64,000 bases of DNA from JAAZZIT01 sp964480525 (GCA_964480525.1 CAYZOV010000006.1:18350-82349), one strand, 5' to 3'. Numbered from the stretch's first letter, positions 54,484-62,830 are shown. Program-made: numbers and translations. Notes: generated from the letters alone by a model not told the origin.

Positions 54484-55082
54484 TTTTTGTGATTTTTGAA
54501 AAGTTTGTCCTTGAACAAGCCGTGATGATTGCAGTAATAGTAAATTTCGCCGTCGCCACGACTGAAAAAGCGAGTTTGGGCGTTACTTTCGGGGTAAAAT
54601 TTCTGAATTTCCGTTCGGTCGGTTGTCACATATGCCACAAAGGAAATGTAATGTTCCTTTGTCATTTCGTGATTTACGGTCACAAAAAGCTCGTTTTCCA
54701 CATTTTCGACGGTTAAAATATGGTCGTTATCCATATTTTCCGCTTCAAGCGGCGGCAAAGTTATCCCACAACAGCTTACAAGGCTTTCGCCCACGGAAAA
54801 AATCACGTTTTTACACACGGGACAAACGTAAAACGAAGCTTTTTTCAAATTTGCCGAGAGGTTATTGTTTTTGATTAAATCTCCCGAAAACAGCTGGATA
54901 ACCGAAATTCCCAGCGCTTTTGACAAAGGTTCAAGCAGAGAAATATCGGGCAAACCTTTGCCTGTTTCCCAGCGTGACACGGCTTTGTCGCTTACGCAAA
55001 GTTGTTGCGCAAGCTGTGTTTGGGTTAAACCTTTTGAAATTCTTAAATTTTTGATTGTTGAGCCTGTTACATAGTTGTTCAA
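54468..55082 (-). CDS. XRE-family regulator fused to a desulfoferrodoxin domain
   Basis: The 204-residue protein joins an N-terminal XRE helix-turn-helix (residues 8-65, TQTQLAQQLCVSDKAVSRWE) to a complete desulfoferrodoxin. The desulforedoxin-like knuckle has Cys 87, 90, 104 and 105 (CPVC ... CC). The superoxide-reductase site keeps the ligands His 121, 138, 144, 187 and Cys 184 (YYCNHHGL). It could therefore sense superoxide or peroxide through its iron centres and regulate genes in response, or be a moonlighting enzyme. The ribosome site (AAAGGAG) precedes the ATG. Targets are unknown. Confidence 0.85.
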   Translation of the reverse strand: MNNYVTGSTIKNLRISKGLTQTQLAQQLCVSDKAVSRWETGKGLPDISLLEPLSKALGISVIQLFSGDLIKNNNLSANLKKASFYVCPVCKNVIFSVGESLVSCCGITLPPLEAENMDNDHILTVENVENELFVTVNHEMTKEHYISFVAYVTTDRTEIQKFYPESNAQTRFFSRGDGEIYYYCNHHGLFKDKLFKNHKKSQTK

Positions 55083-55155
55083 AAAATCATCTCCTTTAAG
55101 AAAAATTTTAGCACAACAATTTCAAAAGTTCAACCTATTGTGCGTAGACCTGAAA

Positions 55156-55182
55156 AAAGCCCCACCAAAAGGGCAGGGCTTT
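55156..55182 (-). terminator. Terminator of the zinc dehydrogenase gene
   Basis: AAAGCCC pairs with GGGCTTT, followed by TTTTTTC on the minus strand. Confidence 0.75.
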
Positions 55183-55186
55183 GACG

Positions 55187-56221
55187 CTATTTCATTTTAA
55201 TAACCACATTTCCTGCGTGGTGAACGTCGCCTGCGGTTCTGATTGCGTCCGCAAGGTCGTCAAGGGCAAATTCGTGGGTGATAATGCTTTCTAAATCCCA
55301 CCTGCCACTAGACATAATATTCATAACATCACGCACGTCCTCGGGCATATATCCACCCGAACCGATAATGCTTTTTTGAGAATATGTCATATGCAAAAGG
55401 TCGATATTTCGTGGTTTTTTGTTCACGGCGACCATTACGAAACGGCTTTCGATTTTTCCAAGTTTCATAAAGTCGTCAAGAATACTTTCTGCACCTGCTG
55501 CGTCAAGCCACAGGTCAATGTCGGCAGTTTGACCAAACAGGGAGCTTGCACCTTTGAAGTATTCCAAAGCCTTTTCTTTGAAATTTTCCGTTTGGGGGTT
55601 GCAAACCTCAAAACCCAGATTTTTCGCTAAATTAAGCCTGAAATCCGAAGTATCGCAAACCATAACCTTGTCCATTCCGAAATATTTAAGGCACACCGCC
55701 GCACCGATTCCGATTGTGCCACAGCCGAATACAACAGCGTTTTGACCCGAAATATAGGCGTTTTCGCCGTTTGGAATCATACCTCGTCTTGCACTTCGGC
55801 ATGCCACGGTAAACGGTTCAATAAGGCTTGCGAGCCTGTCGGAAATTTTGTCGTCAACCTCATAAAGCGAGTGGTTTTTCTTTGCGTTGGGCACTAAAAT
55901 GTACTGGGAAAAACCGCCGATAGTGCCGGCACGTTTAGGGTCGCCCTTTGCAAATCTCGGATAAGGGTAAACACGTTCGCCCACCTTAAAATCCGTCACA
56001 TTTTTGCCGATTTTAACCACTCCGGAAACAGTTTCGTGACCAAATTCGCCACCCACGTCCACTTTGTGACCTGTGTTCGGACCGTGGTTGAACACGGCAA
56101 CGTCAGTTCCGCAAATGCTGGAATAGATATTTTCAATCAGCACGTCATTGTCGCCCACTTCGGGTGTGTCGAGCTGGCGTATTTCGATATTTTCTTTTCC
56201 TAAATAAATTCCCGCTTTCAT
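55187..56221 (-). CDS. Medium-chain zinc-type alcohol/polyol dehydrogenase
   Basis: The 344-residue oxidoreductase has the catalytic zinc ligands Cys 37 (SSICGTD) and His 62-Glu 63 (GGEFGHE) and a Rossmann motif FGCGTIGIGA near 164. The lobe with four structural-zinc cysteines is absent; this region reads YPYPRFAKGDPKRAG. This makes it closer to sorbitol/threonine-type dehydrogenases of anaerobes. Its alcohol or polyol substrate cannot be deduced. AAAGGGG precedes the start. It stands alone. Confidence 0.88.
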   Translation of the reverse strand: MKAGIYLGKENIEIRQLDTPEVGDNDVLIENIYSSICGTDVAVFNHGPNTGHKVDVGGEFGHETVSGVVKIGKNVTDFKVGERVYPYPRFAKGDPKRAGTIGGFSQYILVPNAKKNHSLYEVDDKISDRLASLIEPFTVACRSARRGMIPNGENAYISGQNAVVFGCGTIGIGAAVCLKYFGMDKVMVCDTSDFRLNLAKNLGFEVCNPQTENFKEKALEYFKGASSLFGQTADIDLWLDAAGAESILDDFMKLGKIESRFVMVAVNKKPRNIDLLHMTYSQKSIIGSGGYMPEDVRDVMNIMSSGRWDLESIITHEFALDDLADAIRTAGDVHHAGNVVIKMK

Positions 56222-56331
56222 AATTAAACCCCTTTTGGAATATATGTTTTAAATTATTTTATCACATTTTTTCGGGATTGTCAAAGGAAAATTCATCAAC
56301 AGATTTTGCCAATTGACGGTTCGGGTTGTTG

Positions 56332-56781
56332 CTACACCCACAATTCCATTTCCCCCGAATCGCAAAAACCGAACTTTTCATACATCTTTTTTCCCGTTGC
56401 AGAGGGTTTCAATTTAACGGTATGAACCCCTTTTTCTTTTAACCATTCAAGCAGTTTATCCATAATTTTCGTGGCATAACCGTTTCTTCGCCTTTCGGGA
56501 ACGCAATAAACGTCAATCACATAACCGTACATTGGTGTTTTAAAAAAGCAAAACGGAACATCTTCCTTGATTACGGCACCACCGCAAGCTACGACATTGC
56601 CGTTTTCAAGTGCCAAAAAATGACAACATTTGTCGTTTTGGTATAATTCCTTGTATTTATCGAAAATTTTTTCTTCGGCATTTTCCTGCAACAACGTGAT
56701 AGAACCCACCTCGGCAAACATATCCATTTTCAGTTTGACAACGCAATCCAAATCCTCAATTTGGGCTTTTCTAATTTCCAT
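56332..56781 (-). CDS. GNAT-family N-acetyltransferase
   Basis: The 149-residue protein has the GNAT fold: IRKAQIEDLDCVVKLK at the N-terminus, VIDVYCVPERRRNGYATKIM (the acetyl-CoA loop R-R-x-G-Y-A) and LKPSATGKKMYEKFGF at the end. The acceptor is unknown. The ATG at 56781 follows GGAGAG; an in-frame TTG 15 bp upstream is rejected because it overlaps that site. Confidence 0.88.
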   Translation of the reverse strand: MEIRKAQIEDLDCVVKLKMDMFAEVGSITLLQENAEEKIFDKYKELYQNDKCCHFLALENGNVVACGGAVIKEDVPFCFFKTPMYGYVIDVYCVPERRRNGYATKIMDKLLEWLKEKGVHTVKLKPSATGKKMYEKFGFCDSGEMELWV

Positions 56782-56931
56782 AATTGCACTCTCCAATCGT
56801 GCTAAAATTTATCAAAACCATTATACCAAATTTAAACAATGCCGTCAAGAGTATTTCTTTTTTTAGTAAAAAACGCCTGCGATTGTTGGTCACAGGCGGA
56901 TAGGTGGTGGTATCTTTTTTGTAAAATTTAA

Positions 56932-57195
56932 TTATGTAATATCAATAGTATTAAGAAGTTCACCGGAATTATCATCGAAAACAAAAACATAATCTCCGCA
57001 GGTTTCAAAGGTGTATGAGCCGCCGATTTCGTCAGCAGATTGCTCAGATATAACCTCCCATGTATCAATCGAGTATGTTAAATACTCACCATTTAGTTGC
57101 ATTATCTTTGAAGGGACATTATATAAATCAGATATCTTGATTTCAATATTTGGATAATAAAAACAACACCTGTAAAGTATTAAACCGCCAACCAC
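56932..57195 (-). CDS. Hypothetical protein, possibly a gene fragment
   Basis: An 87-codon frame starting at GTG, with TAGGA about 11 bases upstream. It encodes a beta-rich sequence ending GDYVFVFDDNSGELLNTIDIT that I do not recognise. The start has no signal peptide or domain, and the region to its right has degraded coding quality, so it may be the 3' remnant of a longer gene. Confidence 0.45.
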   Translation of the reverse strand: MVGGLILYRCCFYYPNIEIKISDLYNVPSKIMQLNGEYLTYSIDTWEVISEQSADEIGGSYTFETCGDYVFVFDDNSGELLNTIDIT

Positions 57196-57329
57196 TTTAA
57201 TATGTATCCTACTCAGAACAGATTTTCAGAGGTATTAGTAATTTCATTAACACTGCCTGTAGAGGTTAATTCACAAATGGTTATGCAGTATATTCAGTTA
57301 AAAAATTTGAAAGTTGTCACTTCTGCAAA

Positions 57330-57701
57330 CTAAGATTTACGCTTTTTTCTCCTTACGATAGCATTTCGCACCAATTCTGATTCATCATTACAAAGTTTTT
57401 CTATTTCATTCAAAGGTGTATTAAAATTTAAAACGACTGTTTGCCTAACTTCACAGCTGTCATCTGTCAGCAAAGCAATTAACACGTCAACAGGCGTATT
57501 GGGATTACAAGCGACTGCTTCGCGTACCTCTAAATATTTTGAACCCGATAATTCCGAAAGTGTTTTTGAATCTGTTGTACTGTCTGCAAGTTTCCAAAGT
57601 GCAACACATTCATTCAGTTCTTTTTTTTGCCTTTTAATACCAAAAATATCCGAAACCATTTTTAAAAGATTGATTCTATCATAGTTATCGTCAATGCTCA
57701 T
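57330..57701 (-). CDS. HEAT/LRV-like repeat protein
   Basis: The 123-residue protein has two clear copies of a short alpha-alpha repeat: LEVREAVACNPNTPVDVLIALLTDD and CEVRQTVVLNFNTPLNEIEKLCNDE, followed by a half-copy with ELVRNAIVRR. This is the pattern of LRV or HEAT-like repeats (a conserved VR then NPNTP), which form curved protein-binding solenoids. The ATG has only a weak ribosome site. Function unknown; such short solenoids are common in accessory regions. Confidence 0.65.
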   Translation of the reverse strand: MSIDDNYDRINLLKMVSDIFGIKRQKKELNECVALWKLADSTTDSKTLSELSGSKYLEVREAVACNPNTPVDVLIALLTDDSCEVRQTVVLNFNTPLNEIEKLCNDESELVRNAIVRRKKRKS

Positions 57702-57771
57702 AATAATTACCTAACATAAATTTCATATTATTTGTCTATCAGTGTTTTGTTTATTGTACCATAAAATACCC

Positions 57772-57797
57772 AAACGTAAACCTTTAGGTTTACGTTT
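57772..57797 (+). repeat. Dispersed hairpin repeat (AAACGTAAACC)
   Basis: An 11-bp perfect stem with a TTTA loop, preceded by ATACCC. Relatives occur at 17629-17655 (inverted) and at the ends of the two units at 58.47-58.67 kb. Confidence 0.75.
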
Positions 57798-57871
57798 ACT
57801 ATACCATAAAGGTTGCTCAAACCAGAGTTTTACGGTTTGCGCAAGAAAACAACGAGCGTTGCGAGTTGCAG

Positions 57872-58276
57872 TTAAACTCTAACCTTCACATCAACTATTT
57901 TTACCCCAGCGTCTTCAACAGCCAATTCTGTTCCACAAAATACCAGAGTTCCACATTCGCTGTCGTCGTTTATGCTAACAAATTTATCATAGTTAGTATG
58001 TTTTCTTTCCAACTCCCCAGAAATTTCATCTATCATCTTGCTGTCATCTAACCAATAAAAATCTATATATTCGTTGTTTTTTGTAGCATAAAGATGAGTT
58101 CCGGCATAATTATCTTCAGAGATATTTTCAACTGATACGTCATAATCTGATTTTTCTAAATTTGTTTGCATTTCGGAACAGCTTGGATAATACGTTCCGT
58201 TTTCTTCGTCATTGCCACAACCTGTAAGCACCAAAGCTACAATTCCAAATAACAAAATAAATACAGACTTTCTCAT
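57872..58276 (-). CDS. Small lipoprotein of unknown function
   Basis: The 134-residue product has a lipoprotein signal (FGIVALVLTGC, Cys 20), a short acidic linker and a globular part with no family I know (YPSCSEMQTNLEKSDYDV ... LVFCGTELAVEDAGV). The start follows GGGGGT. It stands in an accessory region full of hairpin repeats. Confidence 0.7.
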   Translation of the reverse strand: MRKSVFILLFGIVALVLTGCGNDEENGTYYPSCSEMQTNLEKSDYDVSVENISEDNYAGTHLYATKNNEYIDFYWLDDSKMIDEISGELERKHTNYDKFVSINDDSECGTLVFCGTELAVEDAGVKIVDVKVRV

Positions 58277-58464
58277 AATAGACCCCCAAAAAAATTAGTA
58301 TCCATACTCTCCTAGCGTTTACTTAATTATAACATAAAAGAGCCGTAAGGCGATACCTTAAAAGGTTACAATGTTCTTAAAGCAGTTTACGTTTAGCAAA
58401 CTAGGGGTGATTATGTTACCTAAAATGGGATAACACTTTATTATGTTTGCTATCTGATAATCTT

Positions 58465-58556
58465 TGCAAACCGGGTACTTTTGCGATTTGCGAAGCAAAT
58501 ATCGGTCATAGACCGATAAGCAAAATACCCAAATGTAAACCGATGGGTTTCGTTTA
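58465..58556. repeat. Structured repeat unit 1
   Basis: A unit of about 92 bp, repeated at 58574 with a 109-bp period. It folds: TATCGGTC-ATA-GACCGATA is a perfect hairpin, enclosed by TTTGC/GCAAA and GGGTA/TACCC, and it ends with the AAATGTAAACC hairpin. Confidence 0.85.
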
Positions 58557-58573
58557 CTAAACTGTAAATTTAT

Positions 58574-58666
58574 TGCAAACCGGGTACTTTTGCGGTTTGC
58601 AGAGCAAATATCGGTCATAGACCGATAAGCAAAATACCCAAATGTAAACCGATAGGTTTACATTTA
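58574..58666. repeat. Structured repeat unit 2
   Basis: Near-identical to unit 1 with a few substitutions. Its terminal hairpin AAATGTAAACC-GATA-GGTTTACATTT is perfect here, whereas unit 1 has a mismatch. Confidence 0.85.
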
Positions 58667-58769
58667 CGCCCCGTAAAGTGCAATAAGCATTTATGCTTGC
58701 ACTAGCTTTAAGGTTATTATAACATATCCCACCGCCATTTGCAATATATTTAAGTAAATTTTGCAACAA

Positions 58770-59037
58770 AAAGCACTTAGCTTTTGCTAAGTGCAGTAGA
58801 TACGTTGTAATGTGAAAATTTGCTAATTAGGGGAAATTTAGCGATATTTTAAAAGCATTTATTCAAAAAAACAATTTATGAAGTTTTGCATACATGGTGA
58901 AATATCAGCTAACGCTGATGTGAAATTTCAACGGCGTTTAAGTGAAATTTTGTGCGTCGCACAAAGTGAAGTGTACAAAATCCCAATGGGATTTTGTACG
59001 TTGAAAAAAGCACTTAGCTTTTGCTAAGTGCTTTTTT
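58770..59037. repeat. About 265-bp non-coding element bounded by a repeated hairpin, MITE-like
   Basis: AAAAGCACTTAGC-TTTT-GCTAAGTGC occurs at both ends (58771-58794 and 59006-59031). Between them are TCAGC-TAAC-GCTGA, TTTGTGCG-T-CGCACAAA and TACAAAATCCC-AAT-GGGATTTTGTA, with GTGAAAT-type units repeated. There is no open frame. The right copy with its longer T-tract can also end transcription. Confidence 0.65.
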
Positions 59038-59189
59038 CTGTGTTGGGACTATAAAATAGATGATATTATTTTTTGATGATTTTATGTCTTCTTTAAATAA
59101 AATCTCTTTAAAGATTTTCTCAATCCTACAAGTATGCTTTTTGTCATCTGTATTATAATTAATTCCAACAGGCAAAATTTCACCGAATG
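59014..59189 (-). pseudogene. Short coding remnant, unknown protein
   Basis: A minus-strand frame of about 56 codons reads like protein (PFGEILPVGINYNTDDKKH, then TCRIEKIFKEILF) but has no start; a stop lies directly upstream. It is probably the tail of a lost gene. I do not recognise the family with confidence. Confidence 0.3.
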
Positions 59190-59311
59190 GTTACCATGAT
59201 TTTCACTATTATTTTCTTATTCTGCACTCCACAATTCTTCAGTAATTATTCTAGGATAATAAGCATTGCCAATGTAGTTTTTTATTTAACAGAACGTTGT
59301 TTATAGTTTGA

Positions 59312-59892
59312 TTGCCTCATAATGGCTTATTACTTGGCGAAGGAATAATTACGACCGTTGACCACCTGTTTTATGTTAAAGATAAAGGCTTTGTTACAGC
59401 TGGTGAACTTGTAGTTGGCAATAAACTTCTTGATTCTAATGGCAATGTTCTTTTGATTGAAAATTTTGATGTCGAGTTGACAGATAAGCTACTAAGGTGT
59501 ATAATTTTCAGGTAGAGGATTACCATACCTATTTTGTTGGCGAGTGTGGGGCTTGGGTTCATAATGCCGAGTATGAAATTGAATTATCAAGGAGCAAATA
59601 TCCTGAGTCTGCAAAACATATTGAGGATGCGATAGAAAAAGGACAGCCCAAAGAACTTACAATAGATAGATCTGGAGCGAAATCTAATAGAAAAGCATCA
59701 CTTAAAGGAATTGATAAAGTTCCTGGCAAGGATTTAGATGAGTATCCTTTTGCAATGTGTAAAGAAGGAGGCTCTGGAGCTGATGTACGTGCGATTGGTA
59801 GATCTGATAATAGAGGCTCAGGTTCGACAATTGGTCATAAATTAAGCGGCATTCCAGATGGTTCCACATTCGAAATAAAAATTATTGATTAA
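59312..59892 (+). pseudogene. Polymorphic-toxin fragment: Hint domain (frameshifted) and NucA/NucB DNase
   Basis: The first part (to about 59495) is the C-terminal half of a Hint/intein-like processing domain: IITTVDHLFYVKDKGFV and AGELVVGNKLLDSNGN. Compared with the second copy at 60690, one base is missing near 59488, which shifts the frame. The next frame continues VYNFQVEDYHTYFVGECGAWVHNA and then a toxin domain whose DEYPFAMCKEGG and DNRGSGSTIGHKLSG match NucA/NucB-type nucleases. The N-terminal delivery part is absent. This is an orphan toxin cassette, followed at once by its immunity gene. Confidence 0.8.
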
Positions 59893-59907
59893 CAGGAGTT
59901 GTTTGAA

Positions 59908-60558
59908 ATGCCAGAAAACAATAAGCTGTGGTTGGAAATCAAAGAAATGTTTAAAACATCTAAAATTAATATAACTATACTAGATGATACTAAGTCAGAA
60001 AATGTTAAAATATGTAAGCTGTTGAAAATTTCTTCTGTATCTGCTTTAGGGTCAATTATTTTAAATACATCGGGGATAATATTTGATGATTGGATAAGAC
60101 TTTATGGAAACGATACTTATGATAGGAAAGGAATAGCTAAGATTAATTTGTTGTCTGAAAAAGGCACGCCTGAAAAAATCAAGCAAATGCTGATTGTTGC
60201 AGCTGATATTGTCGGAGGTGTATTTGCAATTAATTCGGGAAAATTTAATGAAGGTATTGGGCATGTATGGTATTTTGCTCCTGATACTTTAGATTGGGAA
60301 AATCTAGGATTAAGTTATTCTGAATTTGTTGCATGGCTTGCAAAAGGAAATATAGATGAATTCTATCATTCTATGAGATGGAAAAATTGGAGAGAATATT
60401 CAAAAAATATTGAATTTGATAAAGGAATTTTAATATATCCATTTCTTTGGTCTAAAGAAATGGATATAGAAAGCTCTTCTAAATCGATAGTGCCGTTTGA
60501 GGAATTATTTGATATGAATTTGGCATACAGGAAAAAATTCAACCTTGGTGAACAGTAA
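59908..60558 (+). CDS. DUF2625-family probable immunity protein
   Basis: The 216-residue protein has the DUF2625 hallmarks: ILNTSGIIFDDWIRLYG, VWYFAPDTLDWENLGLSYSEFVAWLAKG and DEFYHSMRWKNWREY. Members are found next to toxins. It begins 15 bp after the NucA/NucB toxin fragment, with GGAG before the ATG at 59908 (a TTG at 59899 overlaps that site). The position makes it the likely antidote to that nuclease. Unlike the toxin it is intact. Confidence 0.7.
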   Translation: MPENNKLWLEIKEMFKTSKINITILDDTKSENVKICKLLKISSVSALGSIILNTSGIIFDDWIRLYGNDTYDRKGIAKINLLSEKGTPEKIKQMLIVAADIVGGVFAINSGKFNEGIGHVWYFAPDTLDWENLGLSYSEFVAWLAKGNIDEFYHSMRWKNWREYSKNIEFDKGILIYPFLWSKEMDIESSSKSIVPFEELFDMNLAYRKKFNLGEQ

Positions 60559-60559
60559 G

Positions 60560-61307
60560 ATAAGTAATCAAGTCAGGCGACAAGGTTATTTCAACAAATC
60601 CAGAAACAATGAAAACTGCCGAGAAAACTGTACTTGAAACATACATAAGAGAGGTAACTACTCTCGTTCATCTTACTATAAATGGCGAAGAAATAATTAC
60701 GACCGTTGACCACCCGTTCTATGTTAAAGATAAAGGCTTTGTTAATGCAGGTGAACTTGTAGTTGGCAATAAACTCCTTGATTCAAACGGCAATATCCTT
60801 TTAGTTGAAAATTTTGATGTTGATTTGACAGACGAACCTGTTAAGGTGTATAATTTTCAAGTGGAGGATTTTCATACTTACTTTGTGGGTGAGTGTGGTG
60901 CTTAGGTTCATAATGCTAATAATTATAGTTCTGAACTGGTTGTAAGAGATGAGAAATATCTTAACGAAAATGGAGATATTGATTGGGAAAAATGGGCTCC
61001 AAACGGTGGACGTGTTACTGATACAGTACGAGAAAATCAAGTTATTGAATCGGGTGGCATAATAGATAGGTATGGCAGTCCTTATGGTAAATATACATCC
61101 CCGTCAGAAACACCATTTGAACAACGAGTGTTACCTTACGAAAATAATCCGAATGCATATCATCAGTATGAAGTGCTTAAACCAATTGAAAATGTTACAT
61201 CCTCTGAAATTGCTCCTGCTTTTGATATGCCTGGTGACGGAATACAATATGAATTGCCAAGCTCAATAAAAGATTTAATAAAAAATGGCTTTTTAAAGGA
61301 GATTTGA
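60560..61307 (+). pseudogene. Polymorphic-toxin fragment: Hint domain and TNT NAD-glycohydrolase, nonsense codon
   Basis: The Hint part starts mid-domain (KSGDKVISTNPETMKTAEK, then EEIITTVDHPFYVKDKGF) with no start codon of its own. It ends VGECGA followed by TAG at 60903-60905, where the first copy has TGG (Trp). Past the stop the same frame continues as VHNANNYS and a TNT domain: IDRYGSPYGKYTSPSETPFE, LPYENNPNAYHQYEVLKPI and GIQYELPSSIKDLI, ending TGA at 61305. TNT domains destroy NAD. The cassette is therefore inactive as written. Confidence 0.8.
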
Positions 61308-61310
61308 ATA

Positions 61311-61346
61311 TGAAACTGAAAGAACTAAAAAATATTTTTATCTTCT
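61311..61346 (+). pseudogene. Truncated start of the TNT immunity gene
   Basis: An ATG at 61311, preceded by AAAGGAG inside the toxin end, opens MKLKELKNIF and then runs into the antisense of the methyltransferase remnant and stops. The junction is at about 61325-61340. It looks like the first codons of an immunity gene lost by deletion. Confidence 0.4.
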
Positions 61347-61536
61347 GTTCCATTTCCATTCTCCTTGTCGATCTCTGAAATATACTTTCCAATAGCCTCG
61401 ATAACATTTGTGGTCACCGCATTACCTGCCTGCTTGTAAAGCTGAGCGTCAGACATTCCTGTGACTTTGATCCTTTCATTTTTCTTGCAAGTTTCAGGTG
61501 TCTGCTCACCATTTTGTAGAATTACGGGGGTTATAA
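61325..61536 (-). pseudogene. 3' remnant of a DNA (cytosine-5-)-methyltransferase
   Basis: The minus-strand frame reads ITPVILQNGEQTPETCKKNE, then MSDAQLYKQAGNAVTTNVIEAIGKYI, the conserved C-terminal QAGNAV motif of C5 methyltransferases, and ends TAG at 61325. There is no start; a stop precedes it. Its 5' partner lies at 62170-62448. Confidence 0.8.
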
Positions 61537-61679
61537 CTTATTGCTTTTGCCGAATTTGGAGATTAAGTAAAATTTATTGTCCTTTCTTTTTGACTTATTT
61601 TTTTGATGATATAATAATTTACATAATTGGTTAGGATAAACTGACTGACAAATCGAAATTTAGTGGAGGAGTACAAAAA

Positions 61680-62147
61680 ATGGAAAAAAGTGAAATTACT
61701 AAAAAGGTTGCACCATGTTCTTTAATGTGCCACACTTGTTCGGCATATAATGATGGCATAATTTGTGCGTCGGCTAAAACATTATTAAAATATTTGGAGG
61801 GCATAAAAGAATTTTATGAGGTACATATGCCCGATGCCGTAGAAAGCTATAACAACTTTGAGGGGATACTTAGCATATATGCGGGTGCTTCTTGTTCAGG
61901 TTGCCGCAGCACAGAACATAATGGTTGTAGCATTGAAGGGTGTTTTTTACTTGAGTGTACAAAGAACCATGGTGTTGATTTTTGTGGAGAGTGCAATGAG
62001 TTTCCATGTAAAAAAACGCAGGGATTGTTTGAAGAAATAGTATACTGGCAGTGGCTGGAAGGAAATCAACAAATTAGAGAATACGGTATAGAGGAATTTT
62101 GGAAAAATAATTCCGAAAATCCGCATTATAAACCGTATAAAAAGTAA
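61680..62147 (+). CDS. DUF3795 cysteine-rich protein
   Basis: The 155-residue protein carries the DUF3795 cysteine pattern: APCSLMCHTCSAYND, CSGCRSTEHNGCSIEGCFLLECTKNHGVDFCGECNEFPC, shown in outline. About a dozen Cys suggest bound metal. Its role is unknown. GGAGG precedes the ATG. It lies between the two remnants of the methyltransferase, on the opposite strand, so its arrival or a deletion around it broke that gene. Confidence 0.8.
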   Translation: MEKSEITKKVAPCSLMCHTCSAYNDGIICASAKTLLKYLEGIKEFYEVHMPDAVESYNNFEGILSIYAGASCSGCRSTEHNGCSIEGCFLLECTKNHGVDFCGECNEFPCKKTQGLFEEIVYWQWLEGNQQIREYGIEEFWKNNSENPHYKPYKK

Positions 62148-62169
62148 TTAAAATTTCAGTTTATCGGAA

Positions 62170-62448
62170 TCAAAAATCACAGCACTCATAACGGGTGCTG
62201 TAATTTTTTCTGTAAAACTTGTGCTTGGTAATTTCTCCGCATATAAGTTCTAGAACAGGCAGCTCGTTTGGGTCAATTTTTCTTGCGTCATCATAAAACA
62301 CCTCGCCTTCTGTATCATACAAAGTTTCATAGGCTTTCTTTGCATACTTATCTATCTCGCAGTAACCGACGCACTTGAATCCGCCTGCTTTTTCAAGTCC
62401 GCTTCTGAATCCGCCGATACCTGCAAAGATATCGAAATATTTTATCAA
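62170..62448 (-). pseudogene. 5' remnant of a DNA (cytosine-5-)-methyltransferase
   Basis: From the TTG at 62448 (AAGGAG ten bases before) the frame reads MIKYFDIFAGIGGFRSGLE, YCEIDKYAKKAYETLY and PVLELICG, motifs I and II of C5 methyltransferases. It then leaves the family just before the catalytic PCQ motif (EITKHKFYRKNY) and stops at 62170. The enzyme is dead. The gene followed DUF4314 in an operon typical of integrative elements. Confidence 0.82.
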
Positions 62449-62478
62449 GCTGCACCATCTCCTTTTTTGCAATAAAAA

Positions 62479-62508
62479 AACGGCTAAGCTTTTACAAACT
62501 TAACCGTT
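62479..62508 (-). terminator. Terminator overlapping the DUF4314 stop
   Basis: AACGGTTAAG pairs with CTTAGCCGTT on the minus strand, followed by TTTTTTT. Confidence 0.82.
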
Positions 62509-62830
62509 ACATCGACATATTCATTTGTTCGGATTCTTCGTTGTTATCCGTTTCAATGGTCTGTTCACTTTCGGTGGATTCTACCGTTTGCTCATTTGTC
62601 TGCTGCTGTTGCTGTTTGACCACATGGAAATCATCAACATCGGGAATGACACCAAGCGTTCTGCCGTTGTCGAATTTGCAATGGAGAGTACCTGCATCAT
62701 CCAGAAACTCAACCGTACCGCAAGTTCCGCTTTCGATGGGACAATAGTCATCCATGGAGTCAACGCAGATCCTTGTTCCTTCGGGGTATCTCTGTCTGAG
62801 CATTTCTACTTTATTTTGATTGTATATCAT
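62507..62830 (-). CDS. DUF4314 protein of integrative elements
   Basis: The 107-residue product has the DUF4314 core: RQRYPEGTRICVDSMDDY, ESGTCGTVEFLDDAGTLHC and DNGRTLGVIPDVDDF, then a Gln/Glu/Ser-rich tail. Proteins of this family are common in Tn1549-like conjugative elements, of which this is probably a relic. The ATG at 62830 is fixed by GGGAGG; a longer reading from 62881 has no ribosome site. Confidence 0.8.
   Translation of the reverse strand: MIYNQNKVEMLRQRYPEGTRICVDSMDDYCPIESGTCGTVEFLDDAGTLHCKFDNGRTLGVIPDVDDFHVVKQQQQQTNEQTVESTESEQTIETDNNEESEQMNMSM

Noticed and set aside
58358..58769. Two minus-strand frames encoding the same VYIWVFCLSVYDRY segment
   Set aside because: They are translations of the two structured DNA repeats, without ribosome sites.
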